Positions 17,535-28,756 of a stretch of 64,000 bases of DNA are shown here, piece after piece. A program made the translations under genes and the position numbers. Source of the stretch: Polycyclovorans sp046565985 (GTDB lineage Bacteria; Pseudomonadota; Gammaproteobacteria; Nevskiales; Nevskiaceae); contig JBKHXN010000044.1 in assembly GCA_046565985.1 (NCBI GenBank), positions 1 to 64,000 on the forward strand, written 5' to 3'. Each line of letters begins with the position of its first letter. The first letter of the stretch is position 1. The notes below the pieces were generated by a model. It was not told the origin of the DNA and searched no databases. It saw nothing but the letters and a program-made list of their open reading frames with translations.

Positions 17535-18434
17535 TCAGGGCAGCAGCGCGTTCCACGCCGGGACAGTCAGCAGCGAGAGCAGGATGCCCGCGCCCAGCAC
17601 GGTATTGGCCAACTGCGGTTCCAGGCGGTGCTGGTCGGCCAGGATGGCGGCGGAGATCATCGGCGCCATCGCCGCCTGCAGTACCCCGATGCTCATCACG
17701 GCCCCGCCGATACCGGCCAGCAGCGCCAGGCCATACACCGCCAGCGGCGCCGCGAGCAGTTTCCAGCCCAGGCCCAGACCCAGCGGCACGGCCTGGCGGT
17801 CCCCGAACTGCAGGCGGAAACGCAGGCCCACCGAGAACAGCGCCAGCGGAGTGAGCGTGGCCCCGAGGCGTCCGAACAGCGATTCCAGCGGCGGCGGCCA
17901 ACCGCCGAAGTAGCCCGCGGCCACGCCGGCCAGCAGCGCCAGAAAGGCCGGGAACAGCAGGACCCGGCGCGCCACCTCGCGCGGCGCGGCCACCGCACCG
18001 GAATAGACGCTGGTGACCATCACCCCGCCGATGGCGAGCAGCGGAAAGCAGCCCAGCTGGTCCGCCACCACGGCCAGCGACAGGCCGTCGCGCCCCCGCA
18101 GGGCCTCGATCAGCGGATAGCCCATGAACGAGGTATTGCCCAGACCACAGACCAGGATCAGTGCACCGATGCGCGCGCGCGACCAGCCCAGCCGCCGCCC
18201 CAGCGGCGCGAACAGCAGCCAGGCGCCGCCAAAGACCAGCCACTGCGAGGCGATCAGGAACCACAGCTGCGGATCGAAGTGCAGACGCGGGACCAGGTCC
18301 AGCACCAGCGCCGGCAGCGCAATCTGGATCACCCACCAGTTGAGCCCCTGCGCCAGCCCCAGCGGCGGCTGCGCGCAGCGCGCCACGGCGATCCCCAGGG
18401 CCAGACAGCCCACCAGCAGCAGGAAGGCGGTCAT
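17535..18434 (-). CDS. AEC (auxin efflux carrier) family permease
   Basis: 299 residues with about ten membrane helices. The central GLGNTSFMGYPLIEAL segment carries the conserved Asn-Pro-type broken-helix region of the AEC family, and the C-terminal ISAAILADQ, LANTVLGAG region matches too. Bacterial AEC proteins transport dicarboxylates or unknown substrates. It lies 7 bp after glmS on the same strand and is probably read through from glmUS. No substrate can be assigned. Confidence 0.8.
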   Translation of the reverse strand: MTAFLLLVGCLALGIAVARCAQPPLGLAQGLNWWVIQIALPALVLDLVPRLHFDPQLWFLIASQWLVFGGAWLLFAPLGRRLGWSRARIGALILVCGLGNTSFMGYPLIEALRGRDGLSLAVVADQLGCFPLLAIGGVMVTSVYSGAVAAPREVARRVLLFPAFLALLAGVAAGYFGGWPPPLESLFGRLGATLTPLALFSVGLRFRLQFGDRQAVPLGLGLGWKLLAAPLAVYGLALLAGIGGAVMSIGVLQAAMAPMISAAILADQHRLEPQLANTVLGAGILLSLLTVPAWNALLP

Positions 18435-18441
18435 GCCGGAA

Positions 18442-20274
<1,833 letters not shown>

Positions 20275-20277
20275 GGG

Positions 20278-21684
20278 TCAGTCCTTTGCCGGCTTGCCGC
20301 CGGCCTTGACCGGGCGCTTCCAGCCCGTGACGGTGATCTGCTTGCCGCGTGCCACGGTGAGCTGCCCGGCGGGGGCATCCTTGGTGAGCGTGCTGCCGGC
20401 GCCGACGGTGGCCCCGGCGCCGATCTCCAGCGGCGCCACCAGGGCGCTGTTGGAGCCGATGAAGGCCCGGTCGCCGATACGGGTCTGATGCTTGTTGGCG
20501 CCGTCGTAGTTGCAGGTGATGGTGCCGGCGCCCACGTTGACGTCCTGGCCCAGCTCGGCATCACCGATATAGCTCAGGTGGTTGACCTTGCTGCCGCGCC
20601 CGATGCGCGCCTGCTTGGTCTCCACGAAATTGCCGATGCGGGCCTGGTCGGCCAGCTCGGTGCCGGGCCGCAGGCGGGCGAACGGGCCGATGTGCACGCC
20701 GGCCCCGGCGTTCACGCCGTCGAGCACGCTGTGGGCCTCCACCACGCTGCCCGGGCCCAGGCGCACGTTGCGCAGCAGGCAGTAGGGCCCGATCCGCACG
20801 CCATCCGCGAGTTGCACCTGACCTTCGAGCACGGTGCCGACATCGAACTGCACATCCCGGCCGCAGGCCAGCGTGCCGCGCAGGTCGAAGCGCGCCGGAT
20901 CGGCGATCTGCACGCCCTCGCGCAGCAGGCGCTCCGCCTGGGCGCGCTGGTAGTGGCGTTCGGCGCGCGCCAGCTGTACGCGGTCGTTGACGCCCTCGAC
21001 CTCCTCGGCGCTGGCGGCCATCACCGCCACCACCGGATGCCCGGCCGCCGCCGCCAGGGCCACGGTGTCGGTCAGGTAGTACTCGCCCTTGGCATTGTGA
21101 TTGCCCACGCGCGCCAGCCAGCCCTTGAGCTGGGCCGCGGGCGCACTCATCAGCCCGGTGTTGATTTCGTTGATCTGTTTCTGCTCGGCACTGGCATCGT
21201 TCTCCTCGACGATGCCGCGTATCTCGCCATCGGCGCCGCGCAGGATGCGGCCATAGCCGCGCGGATCGGCCAGGCGCACCGTCACCAGTGCCAGGCTGCC
21301 TGCGCCCGCGCGCTGCAGGGCCTGCAGCGTCGTGGCGCCGATCAAGGGCACATCGCCGTAGAGGATCATCACCTGGGCGGCGTCCGGTATGCCGGGCAGG
21401 GCCTGGATCACGGCGTGCGCGGTCCCCAGCTGCTCAGCCTGCAGCACCCAGTGCACAGCACCGGCGGCCGGCTGAGCGGCGTGCCAGTCGCGCACGGCCT
21501 GCGCGCCGTGGCCGTGCACCACGTGGCAGGCACTGGCGCCGAGCGCCTGCGCGGCCTCCAGCACGTGCGCCAGCATCGGCTTGCCGCCTACCGGATGCAG
21601 GACCTTGGGCAGCGCACTCTTCATCCGCGTGCCCTGCCCGGCGGCAAGCACGATGACGTGCAACGGTGGTGTGGCGGCGGACAT
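20278..21684 (-). CDS. glmU: bifunctional GlcN-1-P acetyltransferase / GlcNAc-1-P uridylyltransferase
   Basis: 468 residues. The pyrophosphorylase domain opens with VIVLAAGQGTRMKSALPKVLHPVGGKPM. The C-terminal left-handed beta-helix shows hexapeptide repeats from about 255 (IGPYCLLRNVRLGPGSVVEAHSV, IGNFVETKQARIGRGSKVNHLSYIGD). It produces UDP-GlcNAc in the cytoplasm. It follows the atp operon terminator by about 45 bp and precedes glmS, the usual gammaproteobacterial order. Confidence 0.97.
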   Translation of the reverse strand: MSAATPPLHVIVLAAGQGTRMKSALPKVLHPVGGKPMLAHVLEAAQALGASACHVVHGHGAQAVRDWHAAQPAAGAVHWVLQAEQLGTAHAVIQALPGIPDAAQVMILYGDVPLIGATTLQALQRAGAGSLALVTVRLADPRGYGRILRGADGEIRGIVEENDASAEQKQINEINTGLMSAPAAQLKGWLARVGNHNAKGEYYLTDTVALAAAAGHPVVAVMAASAEEVEGVNDRVQLARAERHYQRAQAERLLREGVQIADPARFDLRGTLACGRDVQFDVGTVLEGQVQLADGVRIGPYCLLRNVRLGPGSVVEAHSVLDGVNAGAGVHIGPFARLRPGTELADQARIGNFVETKQARIGRGSKVNHLSYIGDAELGQDVNVGAGTITCNYDGANKHQTRIGDRAFIGSNSALVAPLEIGAGATVGAGSTLTKDAPAGQLTVARGKQITVTGWKRPVKAGGKPAKD

Positions 21685-21728
21685 AGTGCGGCTCCCCTTC
21701 AGGCTGCCAGTTTACGGCGAGCCAACGC

Positions 21729-21752
21729 AAAAGGGGCCGGCTGGCCGGCCCC
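21729..21752 (-). terminator. intrinsic terminator of the atp operon
   Basis: Read on the minus strand: GGGGCCGGC and GCCGGCCCC, a 9-bp stem with a minimal loop, followed by TTTT. It lies between atpC and glmU. Confidence 0.8.
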
Positions 21753-21796
21753 TCTCGAATACTCCTGCGGCGTGCGCGCTTGCGGCCAACCGGCGT

Positions 21797-22219
21797 TCAG
21801 CGGGTCTTCTTGAGATTCTGTACAAACTGCAGACGGGCGGCGGCCTCGATCAGCTCGGCCTGGGCGCGTGCCACGTCGATATCGCTCTTGGCGTTGGCCA
21901 GCGCGTCCTCGGCCGCTTCCTTGGCCTTGGCGGCGGCGGCTTCGTCGGCATCCTTGGCGCGCAGGGCGGTATCGGCGAGCACCGTGACCAGGTGCGGCTG
22001 GATCTCCAGGATGCCGCCGCCGACGAAGAACTTCAGCTCCTCGCCACCGGCCTGCTGCACGCGCACCGTGCCGGGTTTGAGCCGGGTCAGCAGGGGCGCG
22101 TGGCGCGGCGCGATGCCGACTTCACCCATCTCTGCCGGCGCAAAGACCATGGTGGCCTCACCCGTGTGGATGTGGCCTTCGGCAGACACGATGTCGACAT
22201 GCAGAGCGGTCATGGGCAA
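21797..22219 (-). CDS. atpC: F1Fo ATP synthase epsilon subunit
   Basis: 140 residues. The N-terminal beta-sandwich opens with ALHVDIVSAEGHIHTGEATMV and contains GEVGIAPRHAPLLTRLKPG. A C-terminal helical hairpin follows. It is the inhibitory stalk subunit and last gene of the atp operon, 17 bp after atpD. Confidence 0.95.
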   Translation of the reverse strand: MPMTALHVDIVSAEGHIHTGEATMVFAPAEMGEVGIAPRHAPLLTRLKPGTVRVQQAGGEELKFFVGGGILEIQPHLVTVLADTALRAKDADEAAAAKAKEAAEDALANAKSDIDVARAQAELIEAAARLQFVQNLKKTR

Positions 22220-22236
22220 TTCTCCTGACGCCGGCC

Positions 22237-23613
22237 TCAGAGCTTCTTGGCCTTCTCGACGGCCTCGTCAATCGAGCCGACCATGTAGAAGGCCTGCTCG
22301 GGCAGGTGATCGTACTCGCCGTCCACGATACCGCGGAAGCCACGAATGGTGTCCTTGAGCGAGACGTACTTGCCGGGGCTGCCGGTGAAGACTTCGGCCA
22401 CGAAGAACGGCTGGCTCAGGAAGCGCTGAATCTTGCGGGCGCGCGCCACCACGCGCTTGTCGTCCTCCGACAGTTCATCCATGCCCAGAATGGCGATGAT
22501 GTCCTTGAGTTCCTTGTAGCGCTGCAGCACGCCCTGTACGTCGCGGGCGGTGTTGTAGTGGTCGGCGCCGATCACGTTCGGATCGAGCTGGCGGCTGGTG
22601 GAATCCAGGGGATCCACGGCCGGGTAGATACCGAGGCTCGCGATGTCACGCGACAGCACCACGGTGGCGTCCAAGTGGGCAAAGGTGGTGGCCGGAGACG
22701 GATCGGTAAGATCGTCGGCGGGCACGTACACGGCCTGGATGGAGGTGATCGAGCCGGTCTTGGTGGAGGTGATGCGCTCCTGCAGCACGCCCATTTCCTC
22801 GGCCAGCGTCGGCTGGTAGCCCACGGCGGAGGGCATGCGGCCGAGCAGCGCCGAGACTTCCGTACCGGCCAGGGTGTAGCGGTAGATGTTGTCAACGAAG
22901 AACAACACATCGCGGCCTTCATCGCGGAAGAACTCGGCCATGGTCAGCCCGGTCAGCGCCACGCGCAGACGGTTGCCCGGCGGCTCGTTCATCTGGCCGT
23001 ACACCAGGGCCACCTTGTCGAGCACGTTGGAGTCCTTCATCTCGTGGTAGAAGTCGTTGCCCTCGCGGGTACGCTCGCCCACGCCGGCAAACACCGAGTA
23101 ACCGCTGTGCTCGATGGCGATGTTGCGGATCAGCTCCATCATGTTGACGGTCTTGCCCACGCCAGCGCCGCCGAACAGACCCACCTTGCCGCCCTTGGCG
23201 AACGGACACAGCAGGTCAATGACCTTGATGCCGGTTTCCAGCAGCTCGGTGGAGCCCGCCTGGTCTTCATAGCTGGGCGCCGCGCGGTGGATCGCCCACT
23301 TGGATTCCGACTTGACCGCGCCGGCATCGTCGATGGGGCGGCCGAGCACATCCATGATGCGGCCGAGCGTGGCCTTGCCCACCGGCACGGAAATGGGGTT
23401 GCCGCTGTTCTGGCACACCAGCCCGCGCTTGAGGCCTTCCGAGGAGCCGAGCGCGATGGCGCGGACCACGCCGTCGCCGAGCTGCTGCTGCACTTCGAGC
23501 GTGAGCTCGGTGCCATCGACGGTGAGCGCATCGTAAATCTTGGGGATGGCGTCGCGCGGGAATTCCACGTCCACCACCGCGCCGATGATCTGAACAATCT
23601 TGCCGGAGCTCAT
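22237..23613 (-). CDS. atpD: F1Fo ATP synthase beta subunit
   Basis: 458 residues. Walker A GGAGVGKTV near 150, followed by VFAGVGERTREGNDFYHEM and VLFFVDNIYRYTLAG (Walker B). It carries the catalytic sites of F1. The length and motifs are canonical. Confidence 0.98.
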   Translation of the reverse strand: MSSGKIVQIIGAVVDVEFPRDAIPKIYDALTVDGTELTLEVQQQLGDGVVRAIALGSSEGLKRGLVCQNSGNPISVPVGKATLGRIMDVLGRPIDDAGAVKSESKWAIHRAAPSYEDQAGSTELLETGIKVIDLLCPFAKGGKVGLFGGAGVGKTVNMMELIRNIAIEHSGYSVFAGVGERTREGNDFYHEMKDSNVLDKVALVYGQMNEPPGNRLRVALTGLTMAEFFRDEGRDVLFFVDNIYRYTLAGTEVSALLGRMPSAVGYQPTLAEEMGVLQERITSTKTGSITSIQAVYVPADDLTDPSPATTFAHLDATVVLSRDIASLGIYPAVDPLDSTSRQLDPNVIGADHYNTARDVQGVLQRYKELKDIIAILGMDELSEDDKRVVARARKIQRFLSQPFFVAEVFTGSPGKYVSLKDTIRGFRGIVDGEYDHLPEQAFYMVGSIDEAVEKAKKL

Positions 23614-23648
23614 CGCTGTTCCTCTTTCAATAATGAAGTAATGGCGGC

Positions 23649-24512
23649 TTAAACGGCCGCCGCGCCGCCCACGATTTCCGCCAGTTCCTTGGTGATGTTG
23701 GCCTGGCGGGCCTTGTTGTAGGCGAGCTGCAACTGGTTGATGATCTTGCCCGCATTGTCGGTGGCGGATTTCATCGCCACCATGCGCGCGGACATTTCGC
23801 AGGCCACGTTCTCGATCACGGCCTGGTACACCTGTGATTCCACGTAACGCTGGACGACGGTATCGAGCAGCTGGTCGGCGCTGGGCTCGTACAGGTAATC
23901 CCAGCTGGACAGCAGACCTTCGTCCTTTTCGGCCGGCACCACCGGCACCAGCTGGCGGATCTGCGGCCGCTGGGTCATGGTGTTCACAAATTCGGAAGAC
24001 ACGAGATAGACGCGGTCCACCTCGCCTTCGAGATAGGCGTCGGTCAGCACCTTGATGGTGCCGAGCAGGGCCTCCAGGTGGGGCCGGTCACCCAGGTGTG
24101 TGGCCTGGGCCAGCACCCGGCCACCGACGCGCTTGAAGAACGCCACGCCCTTGCTGCCGATCACAGCAAACTCGGCCTGCACGCCCTGTTCCTTCCATTC
24201 GCGGATGGCGCGCACCGTGGAACGGAAGGTATTGATGTTGAGACCGCCGCACAGGCCGCGGTCGGTGGAGACCACCAGGTACACCACCTTCTTGACCTCG
24301 CGCGGGCTCAGGAAGGGGTGCTTGACCTCGGTGTTGGCCACCGCCAGATGGCCGAGCGTGCGGCGGATGCGCTCCGCGTAAGGGCGGGCGGCAGCCATGC
24401 GTTCCTGCGCCTTGCGCATTTTCGACATGGCGACTTTTTCCATCGCGCGCGTGATCTTCTGCGTGTTCTTGACGCTCTTGATCTTGGTGCGGATTTCTTT
24501 GGCGCCGGCCAC
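23649..24512 (-). CDS. atpG: F1Fo ATP synthase gamma subunit
   Basis: 287 residues. The N-terminal AGAKEIRTKIKSVKNTQKIT helix and the C-terminal NAGKIINQLQLAYNKARQA helix form the rotor coiled coil; STDRGLCGGLN is the family signature. It is the central stalk, between atpA and atpD as usual. Confidence 0.97.
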   Translation of the reverse strand: MAGAKEIRTKIKSVKNTQKITRAMEKVAMSKMRKAQERMAAARPYAERIRRTLGHLAVANTEVKHPFLSPREVKKVVYLVVSTDRGLCGGLNINTFRSTVRAIREWKEQGVQAEFAVIGSKGVAFFKRVGGRVLAQATHLGDRPHLEALLGTIKVLTDAYLEGEVDRVYLVSSEFVNTMTQRPQIRQLVPVVPAEKDEGLLSSWDYLYEPSADQLLDTVVQRYVESQVYQAVIENVACEMSARMVAMKSATDNAGKIINQLQLAYNKARQANITKELAEIVGGAAAV

Positions 24513-24541
24513 GGCTGCTCCTGGTTAGGGTCGGTGACGGA

Positions 24542-26083
24542 TCAGAGCGCGGACTGCTTGACGTAGGCTTCGAGCGCGGCCTTCATGCCGGCTTCCAGCT
24601 CGTCGTTCCAGTCGCCCTTCTCGTTGAGCTTGGCCACCAGGGCCGCGTGGCTGCTGGCCATGAACTGATGCAGGCCGGCTTCCCAGGCCTGGATCCTGTC
24701 CACCGGCACCTTGTCCAGATAACCCTTCTCGGCGGCGTACAGCGAGGACGCCATCAGGCCCACCGACAGCGGGGCATACTGCTTCTGCTTCATCAGCTCG
24801 GTCACGCGCTGGCCGCGCTCCAGCTGCTTGCGGGTGGCTTCGTCGAGATCAGACGCAAACTGGGCGAAGGCCGCCAGTTCGCGATACTGCGCCAGCGCAA
24901 TGCGGATGCCGCCGGAGAGCTTCTTGATCACCTTGGTCTGGGCCGCGCCACCCACACGCGAGACCGAGATGCCGGCGTTGACCGCCGGGCGAATGCCGGC
25001 ATTGAACAGGTCGGTTTCCAGGAAGATCTGGCCGTCGGTGATGGAGATGACGTTGGTCGGCACGAAGGCGGAGACGTCACCGGCCTGGGTTTCGATGATC
25101 GGCAGCGCGGTCAGCGAGCCGGTCTTGCCCTTGACCTTGCCGTTGGTGATCTTTTCCACGTAGTCGGCGTTGACGCGCGCGGCACGCTCCAGCAGGCGGG
25201 AGTGGAGATAGAACACGTCGCCCGGATAGGCTTCGCGGCCCGGCGGACGCTTGAGCAGCAGCGACACCTGGCGGTAGGCCACGGCCTGCTTGGAGAGATC
25301 GTCGTAGATGATCAGCGCGTCTTCGCCCTTGTCGCGGAAGTACTCGCCCATCGAGCAGCCGGAATACGGCGCGATGAACTGCAGCGCGGCGGACTCCGAA
25401 GCGCTGGCGGCGACCACGATGGTGTGGGCGAGCGCGCCGTGCTCTTCGAGCTTGCGGACCACGTTGGCGATCGAGCTGGCCTTCTGGCCGATGGCAACGT
25501 ACACGCACTTAATGCCGCTGCCCTTCTGGTTGATGATGGCGTCGATGGCGAGCGCCGTCTTGCCGGTCTGGCGGTCGCCGATGATCAGTTCGCGCTGGCC
25601 GCGGCCGATCGGGATCATCGAGTCCACCGACTTGTAGCCGGTCTGCACCGGCTGGTCCACGGACTTGCGCGCGATCACGCCGGGCGCCACTTTCTCGATC
25701 GGCGAGAAGCCGGTGGCCTTGATCTCACCCTTGCCGTCGATCGGCTGACCCAGCGCGTTGACCACGCGGCCCAGCAGCGCCTCGCCCACCGGCACTTCGA
25801 GGATGCGGCCCGTGGTTTTCACGGTGTCGCCTTCCGCCAGGTGCTTGTAGTCGCCGAGAATCACCGCGCCGACGGAGTCGCGCTCGAGGTTCAGGGCCAG
25901 GCCGTAGGTCTGGCCGGGGAACTCGAGCATTTCACCCTGCAGTGCGTCCGACAGGCCGTGGATGCGGACGATGCCGTCCTGCAGCGACACGATGGTGCCG
26001 GTATTGCGCGCTTCGGTGACGCTTTCGAAATTCTTGATGCGGCTCTTGATGAGGTCGCTGATTTCCGAAGGGTTGAGTTGCAT
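24542..26083 (-). CDS. atpA: F1Fo ATP synthase alpha subunit
   Basis: 513 residues. Walker A GDRQTGKTA near 170, and the N-terminal MQLNPSEISDLIKSRI that binds delta. It carries non-catalytic nucleotide sites alternating with beta. The gap to atpH is 33 bp. Confidence 0.98.
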   Translation of the reverse strand: MQLNPSEISDLIKSRIKNFESVTEARNTGTIVSLQDGIVRIHGLSDALQGEMLEFPGQTYGLALNLERDSVGAVILGDYKHLAEGDTVKTTGRILEVPVGEALLGRVVNALGQPIDGKGEIKATGFSPIEKVAPGVIARKSVDQPVQTGYKSVDSMIPIGRGQRELIIGDRQTGKTALAIDAIINQKGSGIKCVYVAIGQKASSIANVVRKLEEHGALAHTIVVAASASESAALQFIAPYSGCSMGEYFRDKGEDALIIYDDLSKQAVAYRQVSLLLKRPPGREAYPGDVFYLHSRLLERAARVNADYVEKITNGKVKGKTGSLTALPIIETQAGDVSAFVPTNVISITDGQIFLETDLFNAGIRPAVNAGISVSRVGGAAQTKVIKKLSGGIRIALAQYRELAAFAQFASDLDEATRKQLERGQRVTELMKQKQYAPLSVGLMASSLYAAEKGYLDKVPVDRIQAWEAGLHQFMASSHAALVAKLNEKGDWNDELEAGMKAALEAYVKQSAL

Positions 26084-26116
26084 GTGAACCGTTCCTTAAA
26101 AATGTCTTCTGGCGAC

Positions 26117-26653
26117 TTAGCGCGCCAGTGCCGCCTGCAGGCGTTCGAGCTCGCCACGCACGGAGCCGTCGATCACCAGGTCGTCGGCGCGGATCACCGC
26201 GCCACCCAGGATCGCCGGGTCTGCTTTCCAGCTGATTTCCACTTCCCGCTGCAACCGGCCGGCAATCGCCTGCGCCAGCAGCTTCTGCTGCGCGGCGGGC
26301 ACTTCGACCGCCGCGGTGATTTCCACGTTGATACGCCGCTCGGCCTCGGCACGCAGCTGCTCGAACTGCTCGGCGAGTGCACCCGCCGCCTGCAGCCGCC
26401 GGTTTTCCACCAGCGTGCGCACCAGGTTGGCGCCCTCGGCGCTGAGGGCGGAACCCAGCCCCTCGATCAGCGCCCCGGACAATGCGTTGCGCGTGAGCGC
26501 CGGGTGCGTGATCAGCGTCGCCACCTCGGGCTGCGCCACGACGCCGGCGATCAGCCCGAGCTGAGCCGACCATTCCTTGAACTGGCCCGCATCACGGGCA
26601 AGCTCGAAGACTGCCTTGGCGTAGGGTCTCGCAAGTTGGTGATGACTGGCCAT
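26117..26653 (-). CDS. atpH: F1Fo ATP synthase delta subunit
   Basis: 178 residues. The N-terminal ARPYAKAVFELARDAGQFKEW helix bundle and the C-terminal DLVIDGSVRGELERL segment are typical of OSCP/delta. It joins the peripheral b stalk to alpha. It lies 8 bp after atpF. Confidence 0.95.
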   Translation of the reverse strand: MASHHQLARPYAKAVFELARDAGQFKEWSAQLGLIAGVVAQPEVATLITHPALTRNALSGALIEGLGSALSAEGANLVRTLVENRRLQAAGALAEQFEQLRAEAERRINVEITAAVEVPAAQQKLLAQAIAGRLQREVEISWKADPAILGGAVIRADDLVIDGSVRGELERLQAALAR

Positions 26654-26661
26654 GCCGGCGC

Positions 26662-27135
26662 TCAGACCTTGCCGGCCAGGCCGGTGAGGATTTCCGCATG
26701 GGCCTTGGCGTCGATCTCACGCTTGAGGATCTGCTCGGCGCCCGCAACCGCCAGCTGGGCCACCTGCTGGCGCAGCGCGTCCCGCGCCTTGGCGATCTGG
26801 CGCTCGAGCTCGGCCTGCGCGTTGCCGACGATGCGCTCGCCTTCGGCGGTGGCATCGGCGCGGGCCTTCTCGACCATCTGCGTCGCCTGCTTGTTGGCGG
26901 CCGTCAGGATCTCCTGCGCCTGCGCGCGGGCCGCCTGCAGTTCTTCCTCGGACTTGGAGGAGGCCTGCTGCAGGGCCGTCGCCGCCTTTTCCGCGGCGGC
27001 GAGACCGTCGGCAATCTTCGCCTGACGCTCCTGCATCGCCTTGGTGATGGGCGGCCATACGAATTTCATCGTGAACCAGATGAAGATCGCGAAGACGATC
27101 ATCTGGCCGACGATGGAGGGGATGCTAGCCTGCAT
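26662..27135 (-). CDS. atpF: F1Fo ATP synthase b subunit
   Basis: 157 residues. One N-terminal membrane helix (IVGQMIVFAIFIWFTMKFVW) is followed by a long charged helix that forms the peripheral stalk (ALQQASSKSEEELQAARAQA). The length is standard for proteobacteria. Confidence 0.96.
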   Translation of the reverse strand: MQASIPSIVGQMIVFAIFIWFTMKFVWPPITKAMQERQAKIADGLAAAEKAATALQQASSKSEEELQAARAQAQEILTAANKQATQMVEKARADATAEGERIVGNAQAELERQIAKARDALRQQVAQLAVAGAEQILKREIDAKAHAEILTGLAGKV

Positions 27136-27181
27136 CGCTACGCTCCGTTATGCCTGTGAGACAAGTGCTGATCAAGCCGGA

Positions 27182-27448
27182 TCAGTTCGCAACGACGGAC
27201 AGCAGGGGGTTGGCGAACATCATCAGCAGGCCCATGGCCACGCCGATGATCGACACGGCGTCGAGCAGGCCGGCGATGATGAACATCTTGGTCTGCAGCA
27301 TGTTGGCCATTTCCGGCTGGCGCGCGGCGCCTTCCAGGAACTTGCCGCCGAGCAGGCCGAAGCCAATGGCGGTACCGAGCGCGGCCAGACCAAAAATGAT
27401 GCCGATGGTCAGCGCCGTGTTGGCTTGGATTTGAGCGATCAGCTCCAT
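27182..27448 (-). CDS. atpE: F1Fo ATP synthase c subunit
   Basis: 88 residues, two membrane helices joined by the conserved RQPE loop. The ion-binding carboxylate is the Asp in AGLLDAVSIIG near residue 63. The surrounding residues lack the Gln/Thr pattern of sodium-type rings, so the enzyme is probably proton-driven. It is slightly longer than the E. coli protein (79), with an N-terminal extension. Confidence 0.95.
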   Translation of the reverse strand: MELIAQIQANTALTIGIIFGLAALGTAIGFGLLGGKFLEGAARQPEMANMLQTKMFIIAGLLDAVSIIGVAMGLLMMFANPLLSVVAN

Positions 27449-27509
27449 GACAGTCTCCGTTTACGTCGTGAGGATGAAAAAGAATTCGAAATGAAAATCC
27501 GCGGGTGCT

Positions 27510-28292
27510 TCAGTGATGCTCGTACGCCATGCTCAGGTACACGATGGTCAGCGTCATGAAGATGAACGCCTGCAGGGTGACCACGAGGATGTGGAAGATC
27601 GCCCAGCCGAGACCGGGGATCAGCTGCGCCCACCAGGGCAGCAGGGCAATGAGGATGAAGATCAGCTCGCCGGCATAGAGGTTGCCGAACAGTCGCAGCG
27701 CCAGTGACAGCGGCTTGGCGAGCAGCTCGACCGTATTCAGCACCAGGTTGGCCGGGAACATCCAGGGGCCGAACGGATGGGTAAAGAATTCCTTGGCAAA
27801 GCCGCCCACGCCCTTGCCCTTGAGGGCGTAGAAGAGGATCAGCAGGAAGACCGAGAGTGAGAGCGCAAAGGTGGCGCTCATGTCGGCGGACGGCACCACG
27901 CGCAGGTATTCCAGGCCGAACACGTGCTTGCCCACCATCGGCAGCAGGTCCACCGGCACCAGGTCCATGCAGTTCCACAGGAAGACCCAGCAGAAGATCG
28001 TCAGCGCCAGCGGCGCGATGAACCCGCGCGGGCCGTGAAAGCTGTCCTTCACCGACTTGTCGGCGAACTCGACCATGATCTCGACAAAATTCTGCAGCTT
28101 GCCCGGCACGCCGGAGGTGGCGCGTACGGCGGCGATGCGGAACAGGGTGAGAAAGGCAATGCCGAGCACCGTGGAGAAGAACAGGGTGTCGATATGCCAG
28201 GCGGTCAGGCTGACAAAGGCATCGTCCTTGACTGAGGACCAGTGCTCAAGGTGATGCGTGACATATTCTGCTGGTGAGTGACCCGCTGCCAT
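27510..28292 (-). CDS. atpB: F1Fo ATP synthase a subunit
   Basis: 260 residues with five to six membrane helices. The essential stator Arg is in LSLALRLFGNLYAGE, and LVPVDLLP occurs in the first half. Its start codon directly abuts the atpI stop. Confidence 0.96.
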   Translation of the reverse strand: MAAGHSPAEYVTHHLEHWSSVKDDAFVSLTAWHIDTLFFSTVLGIAFLTLFRIAAVRATSGVPGKLQNFVEIMVEFADKSVKDSFHGPRGFIAPLALTIFCWVFLWNCMDLVPVDLLPMVGKHVFGLEYLRVVPSADMSATFALSLSVFLLILFYALKGKGVGGFAKEFFTHPFGPWMFPANLVLNTVELLAKPLSLALRLFGNLYAGELIFILIALLPWWAQLIPGLGWAIFHILVVTLQAFIFMTLTIVYLSMAYEHH

Positions 28293-28640
28293 TTAGCTTT
28301 TCCAGAGCAAAGCAAACCAGTAAACCGTGAGTGTCCCGGCAAATGTCGTCGCCAAGGGCACGAAGTTATCCGCGAACAACCAGACCGCCAGACCGAAGAG
28401 CACCACTGCCAGCGCCCACTTGCGCGCCTCGGCCCGATAAAAATTCATGACCACCGCTTCCGGATCAGAACTGGCCGTTCCGAAAACCTTCAACGCTGCG
28501 TAGAACGTCAGCGTGGCACTGATGAGCCCCCCGCAGAACCCGGAGGCCGCGGAGCCCAGGCCCTCGGCAAACCCCCAGATCGCGGCGGCTATAACCGCCA
28601 GAAGCAGCTGATACAGCGCAATCCGCAGTGCAATTTTCAT
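28293..28640 (-). CDS. atpI: ATP synthase subunit I
   Basis: 115 residues with four predicted membrane helices (LYQLLLAVIAAAIW, SAASGFCGGLISATLTFYAA, WALAVVLFGLAVWLF, LATTFAGTLTVYWFAL). AtpI assists c-ring assembly or Mg transport in other bacteria. It is first in the atp operon, just after the promoter at 28686-28715. Confidence 0.88.
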   Translation of the reverse strand: MKIALRIALYQLLLAVIAAAIWGFAEGLGSAASGFCGGLISATLTFYAALKVFGTASSDPEAVVMNFYRAEARKWALAVVLFGLAVWLFADNFVPLATTFAGTLTVYWFALLWKS

Positions 28641-28685
28641 GCGCGTGTTGCGTGTCGGTGACGATGCGCTGCATCAAGCCCATCG

Positions 28686-28715
28686 ATTATAGCGGGTAGG
28701 CCGGACCCCGATCAA
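28686..28715 (-). promoter_or_regulatory. sigma-70 promoter of the atp operon
   Basis: On the minus strand TTGATC (28715-28710), an 18-nt spacer and a perfect TATAAT (28691-28686) lie 46 nt before the atpI start. A 9-bp GCGCGGGGC/GCCCCGCGC hairpin (28718-28742) lies just upstream and may end the parAB transcript, though it has no T-tract. Confidence 0.7.
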
Positions 28716-28756
28716 CAGCGCGGGGCCGGATCTGCCCCGCGCGGCGGAAGACGGGG

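Noticed and set aside
24647..27025. Long frame antisense to the atp genes
   Set aside because: Shadow of atpA, atpH and atpF; low-complexity His/Arg/Gly composition.
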